Of a DNA stretch of 64,000 nucleotides, positions 8,924 through 17,529 are shown piece after piece. The notes beneath the pieces are model-generated. The model did no database searches. It had not been told where the DNA came from and worked only from the letters and a program-made list of their open reading frames with translations. Positions within the stretch are counted from its first letter, which is position 1, and each line of letters opens with the position of its first letter. The translations under genes were made by a program, and so were the position numbers. Source of the stretch: Tardiphaga sp052076105. GTDB lineage: Bacteria; Pseudomonadota; Alphaproteobacteria; Rhizobiales; Xanthobacteraceae. The stretch covers positions 3,968,001 through 4,032,000 of the forward strand of contig NZ_CP197245.1 in assembly GCF_052076105.1 (NCBI RefSeq), given 5' to 3'.

Positions 8924-9682
8924 CTACCGCGGAGTCATACGGATGGCGCCGTCGAGGCGGATGGTCTCACCGTTCAGCATCGGGTTCTCGACAATGTGGA
9001 CCGCGAGGTTGCCATACTCCGACGCATCGCCGAGGCGGGCCGGATGCGGGACCTGGGCGCCCAGGCTGGCGCGGGCTTCTTCGTTGAGGCCCATCAGCAG
9101 CGGCGTCAGGAACAGACCCGGCGCGATGGTATTGACGCGGATCTTGCTGGAAGCGAGATCGCGCGCTGCCGGCAACGTGAGACCGACAACGCCGCCCTTC
9201 GAGGCGGAGTAGGCGATCTGGCCGATCTGGCCTTCATAGGCGGCAACGCTGGCGGTGTTGATGATAACGCCGCGCTCCTCGCCGATCGGCTCGGCCGTCG
9301 CGAGCTGCTCAGCGAACAAACGCAGGCAATTGAAGGTGCCGATCAGGTTCACCATGATGACATTGGTGAACTTCTCGAGTGGATAAACGCCCTGCTTGCC
9401 GACGATGCGCTGCGAACCGCCGATACCGGCGCAGTTCATCAGCACGCGCGCGGTACCGTGCGCAGCCGCTGCCTTGGCGAGCGCGGCCTTGACCTGATCC
9501 TCGTTGGTGACGTCGCCGACGGTGGCAACGCCCTTCACTTCGGCGGCGACCTTCTCGGCATTCTCAGCGGCGCGATCGAACACGGCGACCTTGGCGCCCT
9601 TGGCAGCCATCGCGCGTGCGGTCGCGGCGCCGAGTCCCGAGCCACCGCCAGTGATGAATACGGCTACGTCTTTAAGCTGCAT
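8924..9682 (-). CDS. Short-chain dehydrogenase (3-hydroxyacyl-CoA dehydrogenase type 2-like)
   Basis: A 252-residue classical SDR. The cofactor loop FITGGGSGLGAATARA is at 9-24 and an Asp-containing VFDRA follows, indicating NAD(H) preference. The catalytic Ser and the YSASK motif appear near 145-165. The overall pattern, including NTIAPGLFLTPLL and the start VAVFITGGGSGLGAATARAM, resembles HSD17B10-type 3-hydroxyacyl-CoA dehydrogenases. It would oxidise the 3-hydroxyacyl-CoA made by the neighbouring hydratase for the divergently encoded thiolase. AAGGAAAGG lies 8-9 bp before the ATG. A repeat array precedes the gene. Confidence 0.88.
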   Translation of the reverse strand: MQLKDVAVFITGGGSGLGAATARAMAAKGAKVAVFDRAAENAEKVAAEVKGVATVGDVTNEDQVKAALAKAAAAHGTARVLMNCAGIGGSQRIVGKQGVYPLEKFTNVIMVNLIGTFNCLRLFAEQLATAEPIGEERGVIINTASVAAYEGQIGQIAYSASKGGVVGLTLPAARDLASSKIRVNTIAPGLFLTPLLMGLNEEARASLGAQVPHPARLGDASEYGNLAVHIVENPMLNGETIRLDGAIRMTPR

Positions 9683-9707
9683 GTGAAGAGCCTTTCCTTA
9701 ACCCGAT

Positions 9708-9907
9708 TCCTTGGGCGTTCCTGATCGTTTCTTGAATTTTTGAGTCGCGACGAAGAAGAAAAAGAAGAAGTGGTCCTTGGGCGTTTTCTTGGTTGTTGTT
9801 CTTGAAACTGATCCTCGGGCGTTTCTTATTTTTTGGTTCTTGAATTTAGTTCCTTGGGCGTTTCCCGACGTTTTTGAATTTTCTTGGCAATTTTCCTTGG
9901 GCCGTTT
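9708..9907. repeat. Five-copy degenerate repeat between the TetR and dehydrogenase genes
   Basis: The motif TCCTTGGGCGTTT (AAACGCCCAAGGA on the minus strand) occurs at 9708, 9774, 9812 (one change), 9851 and 9894 (one inserted base). Steps are 66, 38, 39 and 43 bp. Most units also carry TTCTTGAA about 15-25 bp further on. The block is visibly lower in GC than its surroundings. It precedes the dehydrogenase start on the minus strand, so it would be in that gene's leader if transcription comes from upstream. Confidence 0.75.
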
Positions 9908-9924
9908 CTTCTGAGCTCGTGATG

Positions 9925-10593
9925 TCAGGCCTTTGCGGCCTTCTTGTTTGTCAGTATCCCGCCGAGCAACATCGCCTCCATATGGGCGACGTAGTCGCGG
10001 CAGACTTCATCCGTCACCGGGCCGACGCCAATGGCGCGCGACATGGCGTGACGACTGAAGAAGAGGTTGTCGCAGGCGCCGATCAGGCTGGTGTAGAACA
10101 GCACAGGATCAACCTTGCGGAATTCGCCGGCTTCGAGCCCTTCCGCCAGCAGACGGCGATGGAAGCCGAGCAACGGTCCCACGAAGAACTTCGAGACTTC
10201 GTCGGCCGCCTCATTGCTGCTTTCATGTAGCAAGTAGTGGATCAGCCGGTTCATGTAGGGAAACTGGTAATAGGCCTTGATGATGCCGGCTATGTGCAGC
10301 CGCAGCTTGGCGGTGGCCGAAATCGGCTGCGCCAGCAGATATTCCAGATTGGTCATCTCGGTGGCGGCGTCGCGCGCGAGCAGCGCCAGCAGCAAGCCGT
10401 CCTTGTTACCGAAATGATATTTCACCAGAGCCGCATTGACCCCGGACTGCTGCGCAATCTCGCTCAGCGACACCTCGATGGAGTTGCTGGCGATCATGAG
10501 TTCGCTTGCTGCGAGAAGCAGCTTGTCGGCCGTCGGATTGCGGCCGGCGGCAGTGCGCGAAGAAGAGGTGCTGGGGTTCACAGTCGGTGCCAT
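9925..10593 (-). CDS. TetR/AcrR family transcriptional regulator
   Basis: A 222-residue repressor-type regulator. The N-terminal helix-turn-helix spans about 42-62 (SLSEIAQQSGVNAALVKYHFG, ending in the family's typical YxxFxxK pattern), and the C-terminal part is an alpha-helical ligand-binding domain. ATG at 10593 is preferred; a TTG eight codons upstream is also in frame. It is divergent from the thiolase gene and upstream of the dehydrogenase, hydratase and ligase genes, so an acyl-CoA intermediate of this pathway is the likely ligand. A candidate operator lies in the divergent gap. Confidence 0.9.
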   Translation of the reverse strand: MAPTVNPSTSSSRTAAGRNPTADKLLLAASELMIASNSIEVSLSEIAQQSGVNAALVKYHFGNKDGLLLALLARDAATEMTNLEYLLAQPISATAKLRLHIAGIIKAYYQFPYMNRLIHYLLHESSNEAADEVSKFFVGPLLGFHRRLLAEGLEAGEFRKVDPVLFYTSLIGACDNLFFSRHAMSRAIGVGPVTDEVCRDYVAHMEAMLLGGILTNKKAAKA

Positions 10594-10614
10594 TCGGAGC
10601 GCAGATAATACGAA

Positions 10615-10658
10615 CAATCGGCCGCACTCAAGAGTTAATTGACCGATTGACTAAACTC
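10615..10658. promoter_or_regulatory. Candidate TetR operator in the divergent promoter region
   Basis: Two nested inverted repeats are visible: CAATCGG (10615-10621) with CCGATTG (10643-10649), and GAGTT (10632-10636) with AACTC (10654-10658). They lie between the TetR gene start and the thiolase start, where an autoregulatory site would be expected. The assignment rests on position and symmetry only. Confidence 0.35.
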
Positions 10659-10724
10659 TCCGCGGACACTTAAATCCCGCGCACCAACAAGCCATCAAAA
10701 TAAGCAAAACAAGGGAGAAACGCC

Positions 10725-11897
10725 ATGGCCGAGGCCTATATCGTCGCCGCTGCACGCACCGCTGGTGGCCGCAAAGGCGGCCGCTTAGCCGGCTGGCATC
10801 CGGCCGATCTCGCTGCCTCCGTCCTGAACGCATTGGTGGAGCGAACCGGTGCCGATCCCGCTTCGGTTGAAGACGTCATCATGGGCTGTGTCGGCCAGGG
10901 CGGCGAGCAGGCTGTGAATGTCGCGCGCAACGCGGTGCTGGCCTCGAAGCTGCCGGAAAGCGTGCCGGGCACCTCGATTGACCGCCAGTGCGGGTCTTCG
11001 CAGCAGGCACTGCATTTCGCAGCTCAGGCCGTGATGGCCGGCTCCATGGATATCGTGATCGCCGCCGGCGTCGAGAGCATGACCCGCGTGCCGATGGGCT
11101 CGCCCAGCATTCTCGCCTCCAAAGCCGGCATGGGTCACTACAAGAGCCCGGGCATGGAAGCGCGCTATCCCAACATCCAGTTCAGCCAGTTCACCGGCGC
11201 CGAAATGGTCGCCGAGAAATACGGGCTCTCGAAGGATGACCTGGACGCATACGCCTTCCAGAGTCATCAGCGTGCCATCGCTGCGACCGAGGCCGGCCGC
11301 TTCAAGGATGAAATCATTCCGCTGCAGATCACCCGCGCCGATGGCACGACGGATACGCATCACATCGATGAAGGCATTCGCTTCGATGCAACGCTCGACG
11401 GTATCCGCGGCGTCAAGCTGATCGCGGAGAACGGCAAGCTCACCGCCGCATCCGCCAGCCAGATCTGCGACGGCGCATCGGGCGTAATGGTCGTCAACGA
11501 AAAAGGCCTCAAACAGCTCGGCGTCAAGCCGATGGCGCGTATCCACCATATGACCATGATGGGCGGCGATCCCGTCATCATGCTGGAAGCACCGCTCCCA
11601 GCCACCAAGCGCGCGCTCGAAAAGGCCGGGATGAAGATCGACGACATCGACCTGTTCGAAGTCAACGAAGCCTTTGCCTCGATTCCAACGGCCTGGCTGA
11701 AAGCCACGGGTGCCGATCCGAAGCGCCTCAACGTCAATGGCGGAGCCATCGCGCTCGGCCATCCGCTCGGCGGCTCCGGCACCAAGCTGATGACCACGCT
11801 GGTGCATGCGCTTCATCAGAACAACAAGCGCTACGGATTGCAGACCATGTGCGAAGGTGGCGGCATGGCCAATGTGACGATCGTCGAGCGGCTGTAA
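10725..11897 (+). CDS. Acetyl-CoA C-acyltransferase (thiolase)
   Basis: A 390-residue thiolase that cleaves a 3-ketoacyl-CoA with CoA (or condenses two acyl-CoAs). The acylated cysteine is C89 in DRQCGSSQQ. The catalytic histidine is H346 in GGAIALGHPLGGSG, and the second cysteine C376 is in MCEGGGMANV, so the active site is complete. GGGAGA lies about 7 bp before the ATG. It is divergent from the TetR gene and 108 bp upstream of an acyl-CoA ligase gene, giving the last step of the beta-oxidation cycle encoded around it. The length matches PimB-type thiolases, though substrate range is not evident. Confidence 0.93.
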   Translation: MAEAYIVAAARTAGGRKGGRLAGWHPADLAASVLNALVERTGADPASVEDVIMGCVGQGGEQAVNVARNAVLASKLPESVPGTSIDRQCGSSQQALHFAAQAVMAGSMDIVIAAGVESMTRVPMGSPSILASKAGMGHYKSPGMEARYPNIQFSQFTGAEMVAEKYGLSKDDLDAYAFQSHQRAIAATEAGRFKDEIIPLQITRADGTTDTHHIDEGIRFDATLDGIRGVKLIAENGKLTAASASQICDGASGVMVVNEKGLKQLGVKPMARIHHMTMMGGDPVIMLEAPLPATKRALEKAGMKIDDIDLFEVNEAFASIPTAWLKATGADPKRLNVNGGAIALGHPLGGSGTKLMTTLVHALHQNNKRYGLQTMCEGGGMANVTIVERL

Positions 11898-12005
11898 GCG
11901 CTCTTCCTCCCTCTCCTCCAGCGTAGCAAAGCTGCGCGCCGCAGAAGAGGGAAAGAAAAAGACACCACGAGCGGGAAAATCCGCCGGCCTTCAGAGGAAA
12001 CGCCC

Positions 12006-13550
12006 ATGACGCATCCGTCGATTCACGCGAGGACCAGTCCCGACAAGATTGCCTACCGCATGGCCGGTTCAGGCCAGGCGCTCACCTATCGTGAACTCGA
12101 CGAATGTTCCAACCGCGGAGCGCAGCTGTTTCGCTCGCTGGGCCTCAAGGCTGGCGATCATGTTGCGCTACTGATGGAGAATCGGCTCGACTTCATGGAG
12201 ATCTGCTGGGCCGCACAGCGCAGCGGGCTCTATTACACGGCGATTAGCCGTTACCTCACGCAAGACGAGATCGCCTATATCGTGAAAGATTGCGGCGCAC
12301 GCGTCGTGATCACCTCCGAGAAGTGCGCCGATGTGGTTGCGCCGCTGATCACCAACGCGGCCGAACCGATGTTTTATATCGTCGACGGCTCGCGCACCGG
12401 GTTCCGCGACTGGAATGCCGCCCTCGCCGCGCAGCCGGTCACGCCGATTGCCTACGAGATTGCCGGCTATGACATGCTGTATTCGTCGGGCACGACGGGC
12501 CGCCCAAAGGGCATCAAGCGCACATCGGAGAACAACCCGATCGACGTGCCCAATCCGTTCCTGAAACTGCTCTGCGCGAACATGTGCGGCATGACACAGG
12601 ACTCGATCTATATGTCGCCGGCGCCGCTGTATCACGCGGCCCCGCTGCGCTTCAACATGATGGCGATCACGCTCGGCGGCACGTCCGTAATCATGGAACA
12701 TTTCGACGCCGAGGAATTCCTCAAGCTGGTCGAGAAGTATAAAATCACCCAGTCACAGCTTGTGCCGACGATGTTCGTCCGCATGCTGAAACTGCCGGAT
12801 GAGATCCGGTTGAAATACGATGTCTCATCGCTGAAGGGCGCAATCCATGCCGCAGCGCCCTGCCCGGTCGAGGTCAAGGCGCGCATGATCGACTGGTGGG
12901 GACCGATCCTGATCGAATATTACGCCGGTTCCGAAGGCAACGGCGTCACCGTGTCGAACTCGCAGCAATGGCTGTCGCATCGCGGGACCGTGGGCAAGGC
13001 TGTGGTCGGCAGCGTCAAGATCGTCAACGAGGAGGATCAGGAAGCGCCGACCGGCGAAATCGGCACGGTCTATTTCGCTGACACGCCGCAATTCAGCTAT
13101 CATAACGATCCCGAGAAGACGAAGCGCGCCTATAACGCGCGCGGCTGGTCCACCCTCGGCGATGTCGGCTATCTTGACGACGAGGGCTTTCTATACCTCA
13201 CCGACCGCAAGTCCTACATGATCATTTCCGGCGGCGTGAACATCTATCCGCAGGAGACCGAGGACGTTCTTATTACGCATCCCGCAATCGCCGACGTCGC
13301 GGTGTTCGGCGTGCCGAACGAGGAAATGGGCGAAGAGGTCAAGGCCGTCGTGCAGCCGCACGACATGAGCCGCGCCGGCAAGGCGCTGGAGGCCGAACTG
13401 ATCGCGTTCTGCCGCAAGCACCTCTCCCCGATCAAATGCCCGAAGAGCATTGACTTCGAGGCCGAACTGCCGCGCACGCCCACCGGCAAACTGGTGAAGC
13501 GGCATCTGCGCGACAAGTACTGGCCAAAGAAGGAAAAGGCGTCGGCCTAA
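12006..13550 (+). CDS. Acyl-CoA synthetase (AMP-forming)
   Basis: A 514-residue ANL ligase. The phosphate-binding loop YSSGTTGRPKG is at 159-169, an EYYAGSEGNG adenine/aryl-binding motif lies near residue 300, GWSTLGDVGYLDDEGFLYLTDR is near 380-400, and the C-terminal catalytic lysine motif PRTPTGKLVKR is present. It should convert a fatty or aryl acid to the CoA ester. It follows the thiolase gene on the same strand and is probably co-transcribed, giving the locus a second activating enzyme besides the feruloyl-CoA-synthase-like ligase. Confidence 0.9.
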   Translation: MTHPSIHARTSPDKIAYRMAGSGQALTYRELDECSNRGAQLFRSLGLKAGDHVALLMENRLDFMEICWAAQRSGLYYTAISRYLTQDEIAYIVKDCGARVVITSEKCADVVAPLITNAAEPMFYIVDGSRTGFRDWNAALAAQPVTPIAYEIAGYDMLYSSGTTGRPKGIKRTSENNPIDVPNPFLKLLCANMCGMTQDSIYMSPAPLYHAAPLRFNMMAITLGGTSVIMEHFDAEEFLKLVEKYKITQSQLVPTMFVRMLKLPDEIRLKYDVSSLKGAIHAAAPCPVEVKARMIDWWGPILIEYYAGSEGNGVTVSNSQQWLSHRGTVGKAVVGSVKIVNEEDQEAPTGEIGTVYFADTPQFSYHNDPEKTKRAYNARGWSTLGDVGYLDDEGFLYLTDRKSYMIISGGVNIYPQETEDVLITHPAIADVAVFGVPNEEMGEEVKAVVQPHDMSRAGKALEAELIAFCRKHLSPIKCPKSIDFEAELPRTPTGKLVKRHLRDKYWPKKEKASA

Positions 13551-13574
13551 GACCCATCCTTCATACTCCCTCTC

Positions 13575-13700
13575 CGTCATGCCCGGCCTTGTGCCGGCAT
13601 CCACGTCTTGGTCGCCAAAGAAACTTGGTCGCCAAAGAAAGACGTGGATGGCCGGGACATCCAGCGAAGCCGCGCTTCGCGCGATGCGCGGCCATGACGG
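13575..13700. repeat. Palindromic intergenic element with a 17-bp tandem duplication
   Basis: The element begins CGTCATGCCCGGCCTTGTGCC and ends GCGGCCATGACGG, with complementary ends. It carries a direct duplication of CTTGGTCGCCAAAGAAA at 13607-13623 and 13624-13640, flanked by ACGT and ACGTGGATG segments. It lies between the ligase gene and cobB. Confidence 0.65.
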
Positions 13701-13772
13701 CGTTTCGACTATCGACCTTGCAGCCCATGCGTCGCTGCGGTAATCCGGGGCCATGCCGCAAGTCCATCCATC

Positions 13773-15092
13773 ATGACCGCCGGCCTGCTGATCTCCGCTG
13801 TCCGGTCCGGCGCGGGCAAGACCACGGTCACGCTCGGCCTGCTCGCCGCATTGACGCGGCGCGGCATGGTACTGCGCGCCGCCAAGGCCGGGCCGGATTA
13901 CATCGATCCTGCCTTTCATGCTGTGGCGACAGGCGCCCCCTGTATCAATCTTGACAGCTGGACCATGCCGCCGCCGCTGCTGCAAGCGCTCGTAGCCGAT
14001 ACAACGGAAGCTACCGACCTGCTGGTAGTCGAAGGCGTCATGGGCCTGTTTGACGGCGTGCCCGGCGTCGCCGACCGCGACGGCAGCAGTGCCAGCATTG
14101 CCGCGCGGTTCAAGTTGCCGGTTCTGCTGGTGCTCGATGTCACGGCGCAATCGCAATCCGCCGCTGCCATGGCGCGCGGCTTCGCCAGCCATCACCCTGA
14201 CGTCCGCGTCGCCGGTGTGATCCTGAACCGCGTCGGCAGCGATCGGCACCGCCGCCTCATCACGGATGCCATCGCACCACTTGGCATCCCCGTCGTCGGC
14301 GCCATCCCGCGCGACGTGACGCTGGCGCTGCCGGAACGCCATCTCGGCCTGATCCAGGCCGGCGAACATGGTAACCTCGCCACCCGGATCGCCGCGCTCG
14401 CCGACATGGCGGAGAAGCATCTCGATCTCGATGCCATCATCGCACTGGCCGCCCCCATCGAGCGGCAGCCAACATACAATGCCGCGCCGGCCTTGCCGCC
14501 GCCCGGTCAGCGCATTGCATTGGCCGCTGATGCTGCCTTCACCTTCATCTATCCGCATCTGATCGATGGATGGCGTAGTGCCGGCGCAGAGATCGTCCGC
14601 TTCTCACCGCTGGCCGATGAAGCACCGTCGGACAATTGCGATAGCTGCTGGCTACCCGGCGGCTATCCCGAACTTCACGTGGCGACGCTTGCCTCGGCGC
14701 AAAAATTCCGCGACGGGCTACTGCGCTTCGCAGAGACACATTCGGTCCATGGCGAGTGCGGCGGCTATATGGTGCTCGGCGAAGGCCTGGAGGATGCCGA
14801 CGGCAACCGGTATGCGATGACGGGGCTGCTGGGACACACGACAAGTTTCCACAAGCGGCGCCTGCATCTCGGCTATCGCGAGGCGCAATTGCTATCCGAC
14901 AGTCCTATCGGACCGAAGGGATCGCTCATCCGTGGCCACGAATTCCACTACGCATCGCTGATCGATCCGGGCAGCAACGACCCGCTGGTCGATCTCCGCA
15001 ACGCGCAAGGCGAACCGATGGCTGAGCGCGGCGGACGGCGTGGACATATCACCGGCACATTTTTCCACGCGATTGCGCAGGTCGATGGCTAA
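13773..15092 (+). CDS. cobB: Cobyrinate/hydrogenobyrinate a,c-diamide synthase
   Basis: A 439-residue CobB/CbiA-family enzyme that amidates the a and c side chains of the corrin ring using glutamine and ATP. The N-terminal ATPase domain shows SAVRSGAGKTTVTLGLL (8-24) and KAGPDYIDPAFH. The C-terminal class I glutamine amidotransferase-like domain contains the HGECGGYMVLGEGL nucleophile segment (Cys near 330) and the late GHEFHYASL segment. Length and domain order are standard. No other cobalamin gene is present in the window, so it is a detached member of the pathway here. The next gene ends 7 bp away on the opposite strand. Confidence 0.93.
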   Translation: MTAGLLISAVRSGAGKTTVTLGLLAALTRRGMVLRAAKAGPDYIDPAFHAVATGAPCINLDSWTMPPPLLQALVADTTEATDLLVVEGVMGLFDGVPGVADRDGSSASIAARFKLPVLLVLDVTAQSQSAAAMARGFASHHPDVRVAGVILNRVGSDRHRRLITDAIAPLGIPVVGAIPRDVTLALPERHLGLIQAGEHGNLATRIAALADMAEKHLDLDAIIALAAPIERQPTYNAAPALPPPGQRIALAADAAFTFIYPHLIDGWRSAGAEIVRFSPLADEAPSDNCDSCWLPGGYPELHVATLASAQKFRDGLLRFAETHSVHGECGGYMVLGEGLEDADGNRYAMTGLLGHTTSFHKRRLHLGYREAQLLSDSPIGPKGSLIRGHEFHYASLIDPGSNDPLVDLRNAQGEPMAERGGRRGHITGTFFHAIAQVDG

Positions 15093-15098
15093 CGGGAA

Positions 15099-15944
15099 CT
15101 AACGCCCCCAGCGATCCTGCCAGATCTTCTCGCCGATCAGGCAATTCACCCGCGGCTCCTTCGTCGTATTGGCGACAGGAATCGTGCGCGGCTCGGGCAT
15201 TAATCCTGCGACTTCCAACACCAGTTTGGTGCGGATCGCTTCCTTGAACTTGTCGCGCTCCTTGATCGGCACCACGAAGGAGCCCGCTCCACCGATCACG
15301 CAATCCTCGTAATAGAGATCGAGGTTTTCGATATCCATCGTCGAATAGGACAGTTCCTTGGCCATGATCGGCAGGCCGTTGATGACGATGCCTTTCGCGA
15401 CGGCCTCGTCGCGCGCGACCGTCACCGGTCCCCCATTGTTGTTCGGCCCATCACCCGAAATATCGATGACGCGGCGCAAACCGTGCAGCGCATTTTCATC
15501 GAACAGCGGCATGGCGTAGTAAATCGCTCCCGAGATCGAGGTCCGCGACGCCCGGCGGATCGGCGTCTTCATGATCTCGGATGCCACCGCGTCGGCGGAT
15601 TCAGGACCATCGATGACACGCCAGGGAATGATCAGTTTCTGGTCCGACGATGCCGCCCATTCGAAATAAGTGACCGCAATCTTGCCTGTCGGGCCACTCT
15701 TGAGCGCTGTAAGGAATTCCTTGGAGACGATGGCCTGGGCATAGCCTTCGCGCTGGATCGCCAGCTCGTCCATATCCATCGAATAGGAGACGTCGACCGC
15801 CAGCACCAGTTCGACATCAACCACGGGGTCCTGCTTGCTCTGGGCAAACTGCGCTTTCGGGCCTGTCGCAGCCATGCTCGGGACATCGCCGCCGGCCATC
15901 GCTCCCGCGACGAGTACCGCTCCAATCGAGACACACCAGCGCAT
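15099..15944 (-). CDS. Exported DUF1194/von Willebrand factor A domain protein
   Basis: A 281-residue protein with an N-terminal signal peptide (about the first 25 residues, ending near PSMAA). A VWA-like domain opens with VELVLAVDVSYSMDMDEL, which contains the DxSxS metal-ion-dependent adhesion site. A second typical element, RVIDISGDGPNNNGG, is near residue 165. This matches the DUF1194 family of alphaproteobacteria, whose function is unknown. It is expected in the periplasm, with metal-dependent ligand binding. It is convergent with cobB and divergent from the Sel1-like gene. Confidence 0.85.
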   Translation of the reverse strand: MRWCVSIGAVLVAGAMAGGDVPSMAATGPKAQFAQSKQDPVVDVELVLAVDVSYSMDMDELAIQREGYAQAIVSKEFLTALKSGPTGKIAVTYFEWAASSDQKLIIPWRVIDGPESADAVASEIMKTPIRRASRTSISGAIYYAMPLFDENALHGLRRVIDISGDGPNNNGGPVTVARDEAVAKGIVINGLPIMAKELSYSTMDIENLDLYYEDCVIGGAGSFVVPIKERDKFKEAIRTKLVLEVAGLMPEPRTIPVANTTKEPRVNCLIGEKIWQDRWGR

Positions 15945-16164
15945 AGCGGCCCTCCCGTTGAGAATCGAATGGTGACATGCAAATGACGAGCCGCAAAGCA
16001 GGAACCTGCCGGCATGTTCACAATCCGGTCATGGCGGCTCTGCCGCTGCGGCCGAGCTAACCGGCGTACGCCCTGGTTTTGAACGGTTTGCACGCTCGCG
16101 CGACAAAGCTAGCGCAGGATGTCGCCAACGCCACATCCACCATTGCCGACCGGAATGGGCCGAG

Positions 16165-17481
16165 ATGAGTGCCGCCTCGAACGCGCCGATGAACGACCGC
16201 CGCCAGTCCGGAGCGGGACAAACAATCGTGTGGGCAGTATTGCTCATTTGCATCGGTGCAGCGATCGCTTTGTTCGTTTCAGCGCCCGCCGAACAGCACA
16301 AGACAGGGGCTACCCAACAGGACGAACCCATTCGGCCGTTCGGCGCAAACGCAGCCGACGAATGCCGCCGTCTTTCAGGGAACGCCACCGAAGACCTCCC
16401 CGAGCAACAAGATAAGCTGCGTTACCGGATGCGCCAGGCCGCCTGCAGCGAAGCGTTCGCTTCGGCTCCGGACGATGTCCGCAACAAGGTGGCCTTTGCT
16501 CAATCGCTGCCGCATGAACGGCACGCCGAGGCGGTCGCACTGCTGCGCGAGGCGGCAGCCCGGAACGATAGCGAGGCGAATTACGCAATCTATGATTCGC
16601 ATAATTCCTGGGACTATCATCTTGATCGCCCGCAGCTGATCACGCGCGACGAGGCACAGCGCGCACTGATCAAGGCAGCCGAACTGGACAAGCCGTCAGC
16701 GGCAAACAGGCTCGCAATCCTCTATGGTCGTGGCGGCCTCGTGAAGCGGGACCCCTCTGCCGAACGATACTGGACCGAGCGCGCGCTTCGGTTGCCGCTG
16801 CCGGAGAACGTCACCCGTGCGGACCAGCAGATCAGGCTTGCCCGGCTTCTTGCGCGATCCCCGCAACCGGACGAGCAGACCCTCGGCCGGGATTTACTCG
16901 AACGTCTCGCCCAAGGCGGCTCCTTTGGCGCCAAGGCGGCGCTGGCTGCAATGACCCGTCCCAGCGATCCCGTGCGTGCGCGCAAATTATTTGAAGAAGC
17001 TACGCGCGATCGTCTGGGAGGCGATACCGAACTGGCAGAGATGCTGCTCAATGGCGAAGGCGGCCCGGCCGACCCGAAGCGCGCATTGTTGATCTTGCAA
17101 AGCCAGCGCCATCAGGCGAGCGCGAGCGGCCTGCTCGGCGAGCTTTATCTCGATGGAAAGCTGGTGCCACGCGACGTGTCAAAGGGGATCGACTTGTTGA
17201 TCACTGCCGGGGTTTGGGATTACGACTCCCGGCTGAAGGCCCTGCGGTTGCTGGCCGACCATCCGGAAGTTCAGATCTCTTCGCTCAACATCGTTCTGTA
17301 TGAGGCAATTCAGGCCGCGGAACTTGGCGAACCTGATGCACTCGCCGCATTGGTCGGTCTCAAACTATCGCAGAACCCGCAGTTTCGCGACGTCCCCGGA
17401 GCCTGTAAACTGAAATCAATGGCCGTGCAGCGCGGCGATCAGGATGCCGTGCAACGCCTCAAGGATTGCCCGGCCGACTGA
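16165..17481 (+). CDS. Membrane-anchored Sel1-like/TPR-like repeat protein
   Basis: A 438-residue protein with one hydrophobic segment near residues 21-39 (VWAVLLICIGAAIALFVSA), followed by a polar, helical region facing the periplasm. Repeated A-x-x-x-A helices with small residues (for example PSAANRLAILYGRGGLVKRDPSA and DTELAEMLLNGEGGPADPKRA) resemble Sel1-like solenoid repeats, which scaffold protein interactions. I do not recognise a specific orthologue. The gene is 48 bp upstream of clpS2 on the same strand. Start alternatives include an ATG at 16189. Confidence 0.75.
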   Translation: MSAASNAPMNDRRQSGAGQTIVWAVLLICIGAAIALFVSAPAEQHKTGATQQDEPIRPFGANAADECRRLSGNATEDLPEQQDKLRYRMRQAACSEAFASAPDDVRNKVAFAQSLPHERHAEAVALLREAAARNDSEANYAIYDSHNSWDYHLDRPQLITRDEAQRALIKAAELDKPSAANRLAILYGRGGLVKRDPSAERYWTERALRLPLPENVTRADQQIRLARLLARSPQPDEQTLGRDLLERLAQGGSFGAKAALAAMTRPSDPVRARKLFEEATRDRLGGDTELAEMLLNGEGGPADPKRALLILQSQRHQASASGLLGELYLDGKLVPRDVSKGIDLLITAGVWDYDSRLKALRLLADHPEVQISSLNIVLYEAIQAAELGEPDALAALVGLKLSQNPQFRDVPGACKLKSMAVQRGDQDAVQRLKDCPAD

Positions 17482-17529
17482 TCATCGTCGCGTCGCCGCC
17501 ACAGAGCGCGATCGTCCGGATGAGTGTGC

